A stretch of DNA of 64,000 nucleotides from Streptomyces sp. (GTDB lineage Bacteria; Actinomycetota; Actinomycetes; Streptomycetales; Streptomycetaceae). The stretch covers positions 1 through 64,000 of the forward strand of contig NZ_JAEKKT010000118.1 in the NCBI RefSeq assembly GCF_019510245.1, written 5' to 3'. Positions 1 through 9,185 of the stretch are shown here, in pieces. The position numbers and the translations under genes are program-made. The first letter of the stretch is position 1. Each line of letters starts with the position of its first letter. Under the pieces are notes generated by a model. The model worked only from the letters and a program-made list of their open reading frames with translations, was not told the origin of the DNA and did not search any database.

Positions 1-1
1 C

Positions 2-1261
2 GACGCTGACCATGAAGTCGAGGGAGTCCAGGGCCTTGTCGAGGCGGTCGCCGTCCGGGGCGGAGAGGACGGGGTTGGTGGCGACGGCGATCAGCGCCCG
101 GATGGGCTCGCCCTGTGCCGTCGCGGTGTCGATCTCCTCGGCGAGCGCGGAGAGCGGCAACTCGCCCTTCGCCTCGGGGTGCCGGCTGACCCGGGAGTGC
201 CAGCGCCCGAGCGCGAAGCCCCGGCCGGGACCGGCCGGTCGCGGGGTCCGGTCGGTGGCGGCCTGCGGGAAGAGCGCGCCGCCGGGCCGGTCGAGGTTGC
301 CGGTGAGGATGTTGAGGACGTCGACGAGCCAGCTGGCGAGGGTGCCGTGCGGCACGGTGCAGCTGCCGATCCGGCCGTACACGGCGGCCGTCGGCGCGGC
401 GGCGAGTTCGCGGGCGAGGACGCGGATGGTCCCGGCGTCGACGTCACAGGCCTCGGCGACCGCGTCCGGGGTGAAGTCCCCGAGCTCGGCGCGGAGTTCG
501 TCGAGCCCCTCGACGTGCGGGGCGAGGTGCCCGAGGTCCACCAGGCCCTCCTCGAAGAGGACCTGGGCCATCGCGGCGAGCAACAGGGCGTCGGCGCCCG
601 GCCGGATGGCGAGGCGCCGGTCGGCGAGCTTCGCGGTGCGGGTGCGGCGCGGGTCGATGACGGTGAGGGTGCCGCCGCGGGCCTTGAGCGCCTTGAGCTT
701 GCCGGGGAAGTCCGGGGCGGTGCACAGACTCCCGTTGGACTCCAGGGGGTTGGCGCCGATGAGGAGGAGGTGGTCGGTGCGGTCGAGGTCGGGCACCGGT
801 ATGGCGTTGGCGTCGCCGAAGAGCAGCCCGCTGGAGACGTGCTTGGGCATCTGGTCCACCGTGGACGCGGTGAAGACGCTGCGGGTGCCGAGGGCGCCGA
901 CCAGGACCTGCGGGTAGAGGCCGCCGGCCACGGTGTGGACGTTGGGGTTGCCGAGGACGACCCCGACGGAGTGCGGGCCGTACCGCTCGACGACGCCACG
1001 GATGCCGGCGGCGACCGCGTCGAAGGCCTCCGCCCAGGTGGCCTCGCGCAGCTCGCCGTCCCTGCGGACGAGGGGGGTGCGCAGCCGGTCGGGGTCGCCG
1101 TCGACGGCGCCGAAGGAGGCGCCCTTCGGGCAGATGAACCCCTTGCTGAAGACATCCTCGCGGTCACCGCGGGCTCCGGTGACGCGGGTGCCCTCGATGC
1201 TGAGGGTCAGGCCGCAGGTGGCCTCGCACAGGGGGCAGATGCGGAGGGCGGTGCGGGGCAT
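2..1261 (-). CDS. Molybdopterin-dependent oxidoreductase (formate dehydrogenase/nitrate reductase-like), 3' end cut by window
   Basis: N-terminal about 420 residues of a molybdopterin oxidoreductase of the DMSO reductase superfamily; the C-terminal part lies beyond the left edge. It opens with a [4Fe-4S] cysteine set (C-x2-C-x3-C at residues 9, 12 and 16, then Cys44 in a FICPKG motif), which in this family is followed by the bis-MGD cofactor domain. The segment with VLGNPN, DANAIPVPDLDRTDHLLLIGANP and DPRRT-type motifs fits the family core. An AGGAGG ribosome site 7 nt before the ATG at 1261 supports the start. A 16-bp palindrome lies about 36 bp upstream. Substrate cannot be told from the sequence; formate, nitrate or another oxo-compound are possible. 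Confidence 0.85.
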   Translation of the reverse strand, partial: MPRTALRICPLCEATCGLTLSIEGTRVTGARGDREDVFSKGFICPKGASFGAVDGDPDRLRTPLVRRDGELREATWAEAFDAVAAGIRGVVERYGPHSVGVVLGNPNVHTVAGGLYPQVLVGALGTRSVFTASTVDQMPKHVSSGLLFGDANAIPVPDLDRTDHLLLIGANPLESNGSLCTAPDFPGKLKALKARGGTLTVIDPRRTRTAKLADRRLAIRPGADALLLAAMAQVLFEEGLVDLGHLAPHVEGLDELRAELGDFTPDAVAEACDVDAGTIRVLARELAAAPTAAVYGRIGSCTVPHGTLASWLVDVLNILTGNLDRPGGALFPQAATDRTPRPAGPGRGFALGRWHSRVSRHPEAKGELPLSALAEEIDTATAQGEPIRALIAVATNPVLSAPDGDRLDKALDSLDFMVSV

Positions 1262-1296
1262 GGGGGCCTCCTGGAGGTCACGGAACTCGCCCCGAG

Positions 1297-1312
1297 CATA
1301 CCGATCGGTATG
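1297..1312. promoter_or_regulatory. 16-bp perfect palindrome, TetR-type operator candidate
   Basis: CATACCGATCGGTATG is a perfect palindrome, 36 bp upstream of the oxidoreductase ATG and between that gene and the convergent-side end of the caspase-like gene. Its size and symmetry match operators of TetR-family repressors. The cognate regulator is unknown; the TetR gene at 7798-8415 is one possibility. Confidence 0.5.
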
Positions 1313-1399
1313 TCGCGTGGGGAGTCCCCGGCCGAGGTGAGGTGGGAAGCCCGCGCGCAGGCGGCCGGGGTGAGGTGCCGGCACCCGGCGGGAGGCGCT

Positions 1400-4300
1400 T
1401 CAGTCGAAGAGGATGATTCCGTTGCGGGTGCCGACGACGAGTTCGCCCCGGGGGCCGGCGGTGAGGGCGGTGCACGGGGAGGGAAGGTCCAGTTCCCGGT
1501 GGACGGTGCCGGTGCGGGTGCCCATGACGACGACCGCGTCCCTGCTCGCCACGGCGTAGCATCCGCCGTCCGGCAGGAGGGCGGCGTGGTCGACGTCCAC
1601 TCGTGTGACGTGCTCGTGGGCCACGGGCGGCGGCGAGGGCCGGCGGCGGTAGAGGCGACGTGCGCCCGTGGCGGGACGTTGCGGGGGCGGGCGCTCGCCG
1701 GGACCGGTGAAACGGGGCAGCAGGGACTCCCACGTGATGATGCGGGTGTGGTGCCCGCCGGTCAGCAGGAGTTCGTCGCCGCCCGGCCCCGTCAGGGTGA
1801 ACGCCTCGGCCATGTCCAGCCCGTGCAGAACCGCCCAGCGGCGGGTCGACGTGTCCAGCACCCGGACGCCCACCCCGGCGACGTGGACCAGGACCAGCAG
1901 CCGGCCCGCGCAGCGCACCGCCCGCACCGCGCCGACCTCGGTCTCCTCCGCCTCGGCCGAACACGGTTGGTCGTACCGGGGTCCGTGGGCGATGTCGTGG
2001 ACGGCGACATGGAGGTCGGGGGCGGTGCCGTAGAGCAGCGGATTGGGCCGCGCGTCCCAGACCGCCAGCGAGAGCAGCGCCTGGGCATCCGGGCCGTCCG
2101 GGAGCGCGGCCAGCCGCACCCGTTCCCGGCGCTGGTGCGGTACCGGCGTGACCAGGGGCCGTCCCGCGGAGGCGATGGCTCCGCGGGTTCCGAAGTCCCA
2201 GTATTCCAGCAGGCCGTCGGTGCCCCGGGCGAACAGCAGCGGGCGGACCGCCCGGCCGGGCGACCGCCAGGCGACGGTGGCGAGTTGCTCCACCCCGCCG
2301 CCGCTGACCGGGCGCAGCCGCCGCAGCAACGCCCCGGTCTCGCCGTCCCGTACCTGGAGCGACCCGTCGGCGCTGCCCGCGACGACCGTCAGACCCCCGT
2401 CCAGCGCCACCGCCGCCACCGCCGACACGGGCCGTACGGCGTCCAGCAGTTCCACCACACGCCGGCCCTCGGCGCTCTCCCGCACCTGCCAGACCTGTCC
2501 CTGCTCGTCACCGCAGAGCAGGCCGTCGCGGGTGGCGTGCAGAGAGCCGACGGGCTGCGGCATCCGCCGCTCCCAGCCGTCGTCCAGGCACACCAGCCGG
2601 GAGTCCGTGCCGCAGCCGAAGAGCCGGCCGCCGGCGTGGGCCAGGGCGAGGACCGTGCCCCGGTGTGCGGAACGGGCCGGTCCGAGCGGCCGGTACCCCG
2701 GCAGCGACCACTCCCGAACGGATCCGTCGAACGCGCCGGCCGCGAGCCGCCCCGTGCCGTCGGGGGCGAGGGCGAGCGCCGTGAGCCACACCGGCTCGTC
2801 CGGGGCCGGCCCCGACGCGTACATCCGTCCCGCACCCACGTCCCAGCAGAACATCCTGCCGGATCCGGTGCCGACGACCACCACGTCCCGGTCCCGGACC
2901 CGGCCGGCCGTGACGGCGGTGACGATCTCGGGAAGGGTGAACTCCTGCTCGGCCACCGGGAGTCCGCCCCGCAGCACGAGGACCGCGACCCGGCCACCGT
3001 GCTCTGCGGTGACCACGTAGGACCGGCCGTCCGCCGTGTGTCCGACGGTGGCGCAGCCGATGAGCGGGACCTCCCAGGGGCCCGGGTCGAGGACCCGGCG
3101 GCGCCACAGCTCGTGCGGCCGGTCCAGGTCCCAGCAGCGGATCCGGGCGTCCGCACCGACCGTGAGCAGCGCGGGCGCGCCGCCCGGTCCGCGGATCTCG
3201 CCGGCCGCCAGCAACGAGCCTTCGTGCGCGTTGATCTGCACCGAGTCGGCGGCGTGGACGGAGGGCCAGAGCCGTACCACCCCGTCGGAGCCCCCCGCGC
3301 AGACCGTGCTACCCGCCGCGCAGACGGCCGCGGCGGCGTGTCTGCGGACCTGACCGCCCACCCGTTCCCCGGACACCAGGTCATAGAGTTGGAGACCGCT
3401 GTTGTTCCCCTGCACGGAGACACAGGCGGTGGGTCCGAAGTCGAAAGCGGCCACCCGGCTCGCGGTGCCGGCGTCGACCCGCAGGGGCAGACCGATCGGA
3501 CGGCCGCTGTCCAGGTCGATCCGGTGCAGCTGGCCGTCGGCCGTGACCACGGCGACGATCCACTGCCGGCCGACCCGGTGCACCGCGAAGGACGCGACGG
3601 CGAAGGCGCTCCGCAACAGGGTCCGCAGCGGCCCGCGGGTGGCGACGGCGGACAGCCGGACCGTGTGGTCGTCGCCCGCGGTGACGAAGAGGCTGCCCTG
3701 CGGATGGCCGGCCACCCACTCGATCCGGGTGACCGGCCCCTCGTGCCCGGTGTTCACCTCGACGCCCGATGTGCTGCTCTCCGCGTCGAACGGCACCACC
3801 CGCCCGTCCTCGTACCCCAGCAGCAGCGTCAGGTCCGGCAGTCCCCCGGGCGCGGCGCACGCGGTGATCCGGGTGCCCGGGCCCTCGGGCGTGAGGGCGA
3901 GGAGGAACTCGGCCGACAGTTCCTCCGCACGCTCCTCCCAGCTGCTGATCTGGAAGTCCCACAGCGCCCGGCGTTGTGTGCGCGTCAGCGGAGGGTGGGC
4001 GCGGGTGGCGCCGAGCCGGTAGACGAGCAGCCCACCGTCGAGCCGCAGCGCCGCCACGCCGGCCCGCCCGTCGGCCCCCGCGAGTACGGCCACCTCCGAC
4101 GGCGGCTCCGGAACGCGCCGTTCGGATTCCGTGTCCGCCGGGCCGGGCGGAAGCAGCCAGGTCTGCCGTCCGAAGGCGCCCCACAGGTGGAGCAGCCGCG
4201 CGTAGTTCCTCGTGACGATCTTCTCGTCCTCGATCGCCAGGCGTGTGGTCCAGGTCAGGCCGGCCGCCGCGCCGTCCACCTGGGGTGTCGCCGTGATCGT

Positions 4301-6832
4301 CCACGCGTACGGGTCGCCCCGCTGGGGGTGCACCGCCTGCCAGGTGCCACTGTCCAGGTCGCACCACATCGCACCGTCCCAGGGCGACAGGTCCAGGAAC
4401 CGGGCACCGTACCGCTCGGGCACCACCACCCCGTTCCCGACCCCGTACATCATCCCCGCGTACCGCCGGTTGCCTTCGTGCGGGTTCCACGCCGCCCAGC
4501 GTGCCCGCCACGGCAGCTCGCCCTCCCCGGCGTCGCAGGAGTCCGCCAAGGGCTGCGCCCTGCGGCACACCGCCGCCAGCCGCAGTTCCGCCCTGATCCG
4601 CGGGTCCGCGCCGGCGCCCGCCCGGTCCCGCAGCCGCTCCTCCAGGTCGCGTATCGCCTGCCCGGCGCGACGGCCCTCCCGGGTGCGGAGGCCGGGCAGG
4701 GCGGCGAGCAGCGGGCCCGGCTCGGCGCCCAGTACGAAGGCCGCGTCCTGGACCAGGGGGTCGAGGACCCCGCCCGCGCCGGCGTGCAGGGCCAGGTACC
4801 GCCGGACATAGGGGTGCCGGATGTCCCGCAGCACCTCGGTCACCGTGCGCTGGATCGCCGCCGCGTCCCGGCCCTCGCGCAGATACTCGATGAGCGCGCG
4901 GTGGTAGACCCGGTAGACCGACCCTCCGCTCTCGACGCTCTCCACCACGTACGACCCCGCCGCCTGCCGCAGCCAGACGATGTGCTCGTCGCTGTACTGC
5001 GTGCCGGTGAGCGCCGAGGCCAGCCGGGGCCAGATGCCGGCCCAGGGCAGGCCGGCGCCCTGGGCGTAGGCGAGCGGGAGGAGGAGGTCCCGGGCCCGGG
5101 CGGCCGACGGGCCGAGGCGCTGCACCAGGTCGCGTTCCATCGCCTCGCCGGGCAGCCGGGGAAGGCCGTCACGCCAGCGCCGGTCGTGCGGGTCCGGCGG
5201 CCGGGGTTCGCGGGCGATGGTGCGGGCGGTGATCCGGGCGACCAGGAAGGACCGGCCGGCGGCCTCCGCGACCGCCTCCGCGATCTCGTCCACCAGCCGG
5301 GGTACGGCGGCCTTGAGGACCGAGCCGTCGGCGCACAGCAGCTTGCGGGTGTAGGCGCGGACGGCGTCCGGGTCGCCGTACCGCTCGGAGTCGAGGTCGA
5401 TGCGCGGGCCGGCGGCGGCCAGGCGGGCGGCGACGTGTGGGCGGGCTCCGATCAACAGGCGCAGCTGGAGCCGGCGTTCGGGGTCGGTGAGCGGGAGGAA
5501 CAACTCGTCGACGGCCTCGTGCGGGGCCAGCGCCTCGTCCAGCGAGTCGACGAGGACGACGAGCGGGCGGGTCCTGGTCTGGAGGTGCGCGGTGAGCGCC
5601 CCCAGGGAGTCGGCGGCGCAGCCCGCGGCCGCCGACAGGGCGTCCAGGAGCTGGCGGGTGGAGAGATGGCTCGCGTTGATCCGGACGTCCACGTCGCCGG
5701 GGCGGGGCAGCAGCGCGGGCAGCCCGGTGCGGGGTACGGACTCGTGCCGGTGGTCGTCGGTGAGGACGGCCACCATGCCCAGCAGCGAGGACTTCCCGGA
5801 CCCGGGGTCCCCGGTGACCACGCACAGGCGTTCGCCGACCCGGCGCGGGTCGAGCCAGGTGGTGATGTCGCCCAGCGCCGCATGGCGGCCGGTGAAGTCC
5901 CAGACGTCCTCGGTGGGCACGTCGGTGCCGCGGGCGCGGGGTACGAAGAACTCCCGCATGTCCTGGTCGCGGGCGCCGCGTTCGCGGGCGCCGAGGTCGA
6001 CGATGCGGTCGATCTCCTCCAGCTTGAGCCCGGCGGAGCCGGGTACGTGCCGGGGGTTGGGGAGGAAGGCCGGGATGTCCCCGGTGGCGTGGGTGAGGGA
6101 CCAGACGGGCCGCTGGGCGGCGGGGACCTCGGGGTCGCTGCGGATGGCCGCCATGACGTGTTCGAGACTGATGTGCGCGGGCGCGTGCCCGGCGGTGGCC
6201 GTGCGGCGCACGGCCCGGTCGAAGGCCGCCGACAGGGCCCCGGTGTACGCCTCCTCCTTGCGGCGCGAGGACGAGACGAGGACCAGGCCGGTGGTGCCGT
6301 GCTCGGTGACCGGCTCCCGGAAGCGGCGGGCCTCCAGCGCACCACGCAGCGCCCGGTCGGCCCCCTCCTCGGAGTAGCAGGCGTCGATCAGCACCAGGAG
6401 CCGCTCGACGGGGGTGTCCTCCCAGAGCTGGGCGACCAGGTCCTCGGTGGGCAGGGCGGTGCCGCGCAGATCCCGGGCGTCGCTGTCGTGCAGCAGCAGG
6501 TAATGGCGTCCGCTGTGCTCGGCGGTGACCCCGTGCGTGGCGAGATAGAGGACCACGTAGTCCTCCGGGCTCCGGTCCGGGGCGGTGGCGAACGCCCGCA
6601 GTGCGTCCTGGAGTTGGCGGCGGGTCGGGTCGAGGGCGAGATCCGTGCCCCGGCGGTAGCCGAGCGGCCCGAGGAAGAGTTCCTCGATCCGGCGTACGTC
6701 GTCGGCGAGTTCCGCGCGCTCCGCCTCGGGGTGCGCGGCGACGGAGGTGACGGCGGCGGCGATGAGGAAGCGGCGCGAGGTGCCCGGTACCGGGCCGTCC
6801 GTCGCCTCAGCGGGGCGCGGTGCCGCGTCCAT
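1400..6832 (-). CDS. Caspase-like (C14) peptidase / STAND (NACHT-like) NTPase / beta-propeller fusion protein
   Basis: 1,810 residues with three visible modules. (1) Residues about 20-260: caspase-hemoglobinase fold with the catalytic His in YLATHG (His100) and Cys in LIDACYS (Cys152). (2) Residues about 310-700: a P-loop NTPase with Walker A GDPGSGKS (341-348), Walker B VVLVDSLDE (425-433) and an IGARPH segment, typical of STAND/NACHT signalling ATPases. (3) Residues about 1030-1810 and probably earlier: WD40/quinoprotein-like blades such as GGSDGVVRLW and GADARIRCWDLD. Known proteins of this build are signal-gated switches: the propeller senses, the NTPase oligomerises, and the peptidase is released. 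The alpha/beta hydrolase gene ends 24 bp upstream on the same strand, so they are probably cotranscribed. No signal peptide or membrane segment is evident, so action is probably cytosolic. The trigger and the protein substrates are unknown. Confidence 0.85.
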   Translation of the reverse strand: MDAAPRPAEATDGPVPGTSRRFLIAAAVTSVAAHPEAERAELADDVRRIEELFLGPLGYRRGTDLALDPTRRQLQDALRAFATAPDRSPEDYVVLYLATHGVTAEHSGRHYLLLHDSDARDLRGTALPTEDLVAQLWEDTPVERLLVLIDACYSEEGADRALRGALEARRFREPVTEHGTTGLVLVSSSRRKEEAYTGALSAAFDRAVRRTATAGHAPAHISLEHVMAAIRSDPEVPAAQRPVWSLTHATGDIPAFLPNPRHVPGSAGLKLEEIDRIVDLGARERGARDQDMREFFVPRARGTDVPTEDVWDFTGRHAALGDITTWLDPRRVGERLCVVTGDPGSGKSSLLGMVAVLTDDHRHESVPRTGLPALLPRPGDVDVRINASHLSTRQLLDALSAAAGCAADSLGALTAHLQTRTRPLVVLVDSLDEALAPHEAVDELFLPLTDPERRLQLRLLIGARPHVAARLAAAGPRIDLDSERYGDPDAVRAYTRKLLCADGSVLKAAVPRLVDEIAEAVAEAAGRSFLVARITARTIAREPRPPDPHDRRWRDGLPRLPGEAMERDLVQRLGPSAARARDLLLPLAYAQGAGLPWAGIWPRLASALTGTQYSDEHIVWLRQAAGSYVVESVESGGSVYRVYHRALIEYLREGRDAAAIQRTVTEVLRDIRHPYVRRYLALHAGAGGVLDPLVQDAAFVLGAEPGPLLAALPGLRTREGRRAGQAIRDLEERLRDRAGAGADPRIRAELRLAAVCRRAQPLADSCDAGEGELPWRARWAAWNPHEGNRRYAGMMYGVGNGVVVPERYGARFLDLSPWDGAMWCDLDSGTWQAVHPQRGDPYAWTITATPQVDGAAAGLTWTTRLAIEDEKIVTRNYARLLHLWGAFGRQTWLLPPGPADTESERRVPEPPSEVAVLAGADGRAGVAALRLDGGLLVYRLGATRAHPPLTRTQRRALWDFQISSWEERAEELSAEFLLALTPEGPGTRITACAAPGGLPDLTLLLGYEDGRVVPFDAESSTSGVEVNTGHEGPVTRIEWVAGHPQGSLFVTAGDDHTVRLSAVATRGPLRTLLRSAFAVASFAVHRVGRQWIVAVVTADGQLHRIDLDSGRPIGLPLRVDAGTASRVAAFDFGPTACVSVQGNNSGLQLYDLVSGERVGGQVRRHAAAAVCAAGSTVCAGGSDGVVRLWPSVHAADSVQINAHEGSLLAAGEIRGPGGAPALLTVGADARIRCWDLDRPHELWRRRVLDPGPWEVPLIGCATVGHTADGRSYVVTAEHGGRVAVLVLRGGLPVAEQEFTLPEIVTAVTAGRVRDRDVVVVGTGSGRMFCWDVGAGRMYASGPAPDEPVWLTALALAPDGTGRLAAGAFDGSVREWSLPGYRPLGPARSAHRGTVLALAHAGGRLFGCGTDSRLVCLDDGWERRMPQPVGSLHATRDGLLCGDEQGQVWQVRESAEGRRVVELLDAVRPVSAVAAVALDGGLTVVAGSADGSLQVRDGETGALLRRLRPVSGGGVEQLATVAWRSPGRAVRPLLFARGTDGLLEYWDFGTRGAIASAGRPLVTPVPHQRRERVRLAALPDGPDAQALLSLAVWDARPNPLLYGTAPDLHVAVHDIAHGPRYDQPCSAEAEETEVGAVRAVRCAGRLLVLVHVAGVGVRVLDTSTRRWAVLHGLDMAEAFTLTGPGGDELLLTGGHHTRIITWESLLPRFTGPGERPPPQRPATGARRLYRRRPSPPPVAHEHVTRVDVDHAALLPDGGCYAVASRDAVVVMGTRTGTVHRELDLPSPCTALTAGPRGELVVGTRNGIILFD

Positions 6833-6856
6833 GGCCCACCCACCGGCGTCTGTCGC

Positions 6857-7732
6857 TCATACCCCGGCCTCCCCCGTCTCCCGGCACCCCTCCTCCACCG
6901 CGCGTCCGGCCTCCGCCGTGCTGAGATACCGCGTCGCGTCATGGGCCCGTGCCCCGTTGTGGACCACCTGACACCTGACCCGCTCGCCGAACAGCGGCCG
7001 CAGGTCCTTCACCAGGGCGACGACGTCCCCGGCGTCCGCGAGATTGGTCCACTGCCGTACGGCGCCCGGCCAGTCGCCGGGCGATCCGGCGGGGCCGGTG
7101 CGCAACCGGTCGAAGACCAGGTTGCGCACACCCAGCGGCGAACCCAGCGTCAGCAGGGCGCGCACCGGCCAGTCCGGACGGGCGCACAGCGCCTCGTAGG
7201 CGACGACGCTGCCGAGCGAGTGGCCCACCACGACCCGGGTGCGCTCGGTCACCGCGTCGGCGACCCGCTGCTGGACGGCGTCCCGCAGCGCCGGATCGCA
7301 CAGGTACCCGCGCACCTGCCTGAGGTCGAGCACGAGTCCGCGCAGGGCGACGCCCGCGAAGAAGCGGGAGCGGCTGAGGGCGTTCAGGGCCCGCTGCACG
7401 GCCTGGGGGGTGCGCGCCAGGGTACGGGCGTCGGGCGGCAGTACCGTGCCGTCCGTCCGGGCCGCCTCCGCCCACCATGCCAGCAGGAGGTCGGTCTCGA
7501 AGCCGTCCGCGACGTCGGAGGCGTCGAGGGGCGGGTCGGTGAGTGCGAGGGTGCGTCCGGGCGGCCGGAACAGGTCGCCGTAGAAGACGCACCGCACGTC
7601 GTCCGCAGCGAGGTCGGTCACGGCTCCGGCACGGATCAGGCCGTCGCACAGAGCGGGGTGCCATGCCCCGCGCAACTCCCGCTCCCCCGTGTGCTGCCGG
7701 CCGATTCCGTGGATGCACACCACCCGAGCCAT
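6857..7732 (-). CDS. Alpha/beta hydrolase (esterase/lipase-like), partner of the caspase-STAND gene
   Basis: 291 residues. The N-terminal CIHGIG motif (residues 6-11) supplies the oxyanion hole, and the nucleophile elbow is GHSLGS with Ser172. A later LTLGSPLG segment and C-terminal Asp/His candidates (in DAGDVVAL and in HDATRYLS) complete a plausible catalytic triad. There is no secretion signal. The stop lies 24 bp before the caspase-like gene, which suggests one transcript and a joint role. The substrate could be a lipid, a thioester or an acylated protein. If the pair is a conflict system, this enzyme may be a second effector or a modifier of the peptidase; that is inference from gene order only. 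Confidence 0.75.
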   Translation of the reverse strand: MARVVCIHGIGRQHTGERELRGAWHPALCDGLIRAGAVTDLAADDVRCVFYGDLFRPPGRTLALTDPPLDASDVADGFETDLLLAWWAEAARTDGTVLPPDARTLARTPQAVQRALNALSRSRFFAGVALRGLVLDLRQVRGYLCDPALRDAVQQRVADAVTERTRVVVGHSLGSVVAYEALCARPDWPVRALLTLGSPLGVRNLVFDRLRTGPAGSPGDWPGAVRQWTNLADAGDVVALVKDLRPLFGERVRCQVVHNGARAHDATRYLSTAEAGRAVEEGCRETGEAGV

Positions 7733-7797
7733 ACGTCCCCCCGTGCGCGACCCCAGCGTGCACTCAGACTAGCAACGGGACTTCCTCCGGGACCTGT

Positions 7798-8415
7798 TCA
7801 GTCGAGCACCCGGCCCAGATACGCCCGCAGCAGCTCCCGCATCTCCCTGATGATCTCCTCGTCGCCCTCCGGGTCCACCCGGAAGGACAGGTGGACCAGT
7901 GTGTCGGCGGTTTCCACGGCCACCAGGAAGATGCGGCGCAGGGCCTCGTCGGGGGTGCGGCCCAGGTAGCCGGAGAGGAGGTCGGTCAGCCGGTCGGCGA
8001 CTCTGCGGTTGGGTTCGGAGTGGCGGGCACCGACCGGGATCTGGTTGCCGAAGTCGACGAGGGAGAAGCCGGGGGCGGTGCGTTTCATGGCCAGGTACTC
8101 GTCGAGCACCGCGTCCATGGCCGTCCGCCAGTTGCCCTTCGGTGCCTCCTTCAGCCGTTCGGTGACCCGCTCGGTGAAGCGCTCCAGGTTGCGCTGGGCG
8201 AGGGCGTCGGCCATCTGCCGCTTGTTGCCGAAGAAGCGGTAGACCGAGCCGATGGGCACCCCGGCGCGCACCGCGACGGCCCGGGTGCTCAGTTCGTCGT
8301 AGCCGACCTCGTCGAGGAGGTCGGCACAGGCGTCGAGGATCCGGGTCAGCCGTTCGGCGCTGCGGCGCTGTACGGGCGCTTTGCGAAGCGATGTCGCTGG
8401 GGGCACGGGCTTCAT
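7798..8415 (-). CDS. TetR/AcrR family transcriptional regulator
   Basis: 205 residues. A typical N-terminal TetR helix-turn-helix spans about residues 20-65 (RILDACADLL ... LSTRAVAVRAGVPIGSVYRFFGNKRQM). A variable alpha-helical ligand and dimer domain follows. The ATG at 8415 is preferred over upstream in-frame codons because GGAAAGG lies about 8 nt ahead of it and the protein then begins shortly before the helix-turn-helix. The gene is 65 bp upstream of the hydrolase/caspase pair on the same strand, so it may control that pair. The short lipoprotein-side gap of 64 bp shows no obvious palindrome. Confidence 0.85.
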   Translation of the reverse strand: MKPVPPATSLRKAPVQRRSAERLTRILDACADLLDEVGYDELSTRAVAVRAGVPIGSVYRFFGNKRQMADALAQRNLERFTERVTERLKEAPKGNWRTAMDAVLDEYLAMKRTAPGFSLVDFGNQIPVGARHSEPNRRVADRLTDLLSGYLGRTPDEALRRIFLVAVETADTLVHLSFRVDPEGDEEIIREMRELLRAYLGRVLD

Positions 8416-8479
8416 GATGCCTTTCCGCCGGGATCGGGTGAACCTCGCCCCCCAGTACGTGGACGGATGGCCCATGCAC

Positions 8480-9028
8480 TCATCCGGTGGCCGCCCCGGT
8501 CGTACCGGTAGCGGTGGGTTTCGTCGTCTCCGCACCGGAGGCCGTGACGTCCGCCGTGCTCTCCACCGGCTTGCCGTGCACGGCCCAGACCGTGCCGTCG
8601 TCGGCGTAGAGCCGGGCGGTGATGTGGTGGGTGCCGTGCGGGACGAGGCCGGCGGCCAGGTGGTAGTCAGGGGTGCGCAGCCGCGTCACCAGGCCGCCGT
8701 CCACGAAGAGGTACGCGAGCCCCCGGCCGGCGACCGCCTTCGCCGCGGTGCCCGCCCGGGAGAACCGGAAGCGGTGCACGTCGAGCCGTACGTCCCAGCC
8801 GCCGGACGCGTCCGGGGTGACCACCGTGCCCACCTCGGGCGCCTGCTTCTTGTCCAGTTCGCGGTAATGGCGTCCGTTCTCGTCCGTGTCGGCGAGGATC
8901 TTGCCCGCCGGCGAGGGCGACGCCGTCGCCCGCTGCCCGTGCGCCTTCCCGCTCCCGCACCCCGCCGCCGCGACCAGCAGCAGCACGCAGACCGCGAGCG
9001 CACCCGGCAGTCCACGCGTCCACGACAT
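8480..9028 (-). CDS. Predicted lipoprotein, function unknown
   Basis: 182 residues starting MSWTRGLPG. The hydrophobic leader ends in a lipobox-like AAGC, after which comes a low-complexity Gly/Ser/Ala stretch, so it is a predicted lipid-anchored exported protein. The body carries a GRHYRELDKK segment and a domain of alternating strands (DVRLDVHRFRFSRAG, LAYLFVDGG), ending in a Thr/Ala-rich tail. I do not recognise a family. The ATG at 9028 places the signal peptide at the N-terminus; an upstream in-frame ATG (9166) would put about 46 Arg-rich residues in front of it and is rejected. It is divergent from hmgA. Confidence 0.65.
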   Translation of the reverse strand: MSWTRGLPGALAVCVLLLVAAAGCGSGKAHGQRATASPSPAGKILADTDENGRHYRELDKKQAPEVGTVVTPDASGGWDVRLDVHRFRFSRAGTAAKAVAGRGLAYLFVDGGLVTRLRTPDYHLAAGLVPHGTHHITARLYADDGTVWAVHGKPVESTADVTASGAETTKPTATGTTGAATG

Positions 9029-9185
9029 GCCCGGAGCGTAGAACAGCACGCCGCGGACCGGATCCCCCTGAAGTCGGGTTCTCGCCATCCGCCGCCGGGA
9101 TGATCCCGGCCCCCCTTGCACCCGCCTCCGCGCAATCCTACGGTGATGCATAGGAATCGATGCCACGCAGGTTCAGGGAGCGATC

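Noticed and set aside
179..7969. A 2,596-codon open frame on the plus strand
   Set aside because: It is antisense to the oxidoreductase, caspase-like and hydrolase genes. Its length comes from high third-position GC; its product is low-complexity Gly/Arg/Pro/Val without domains.
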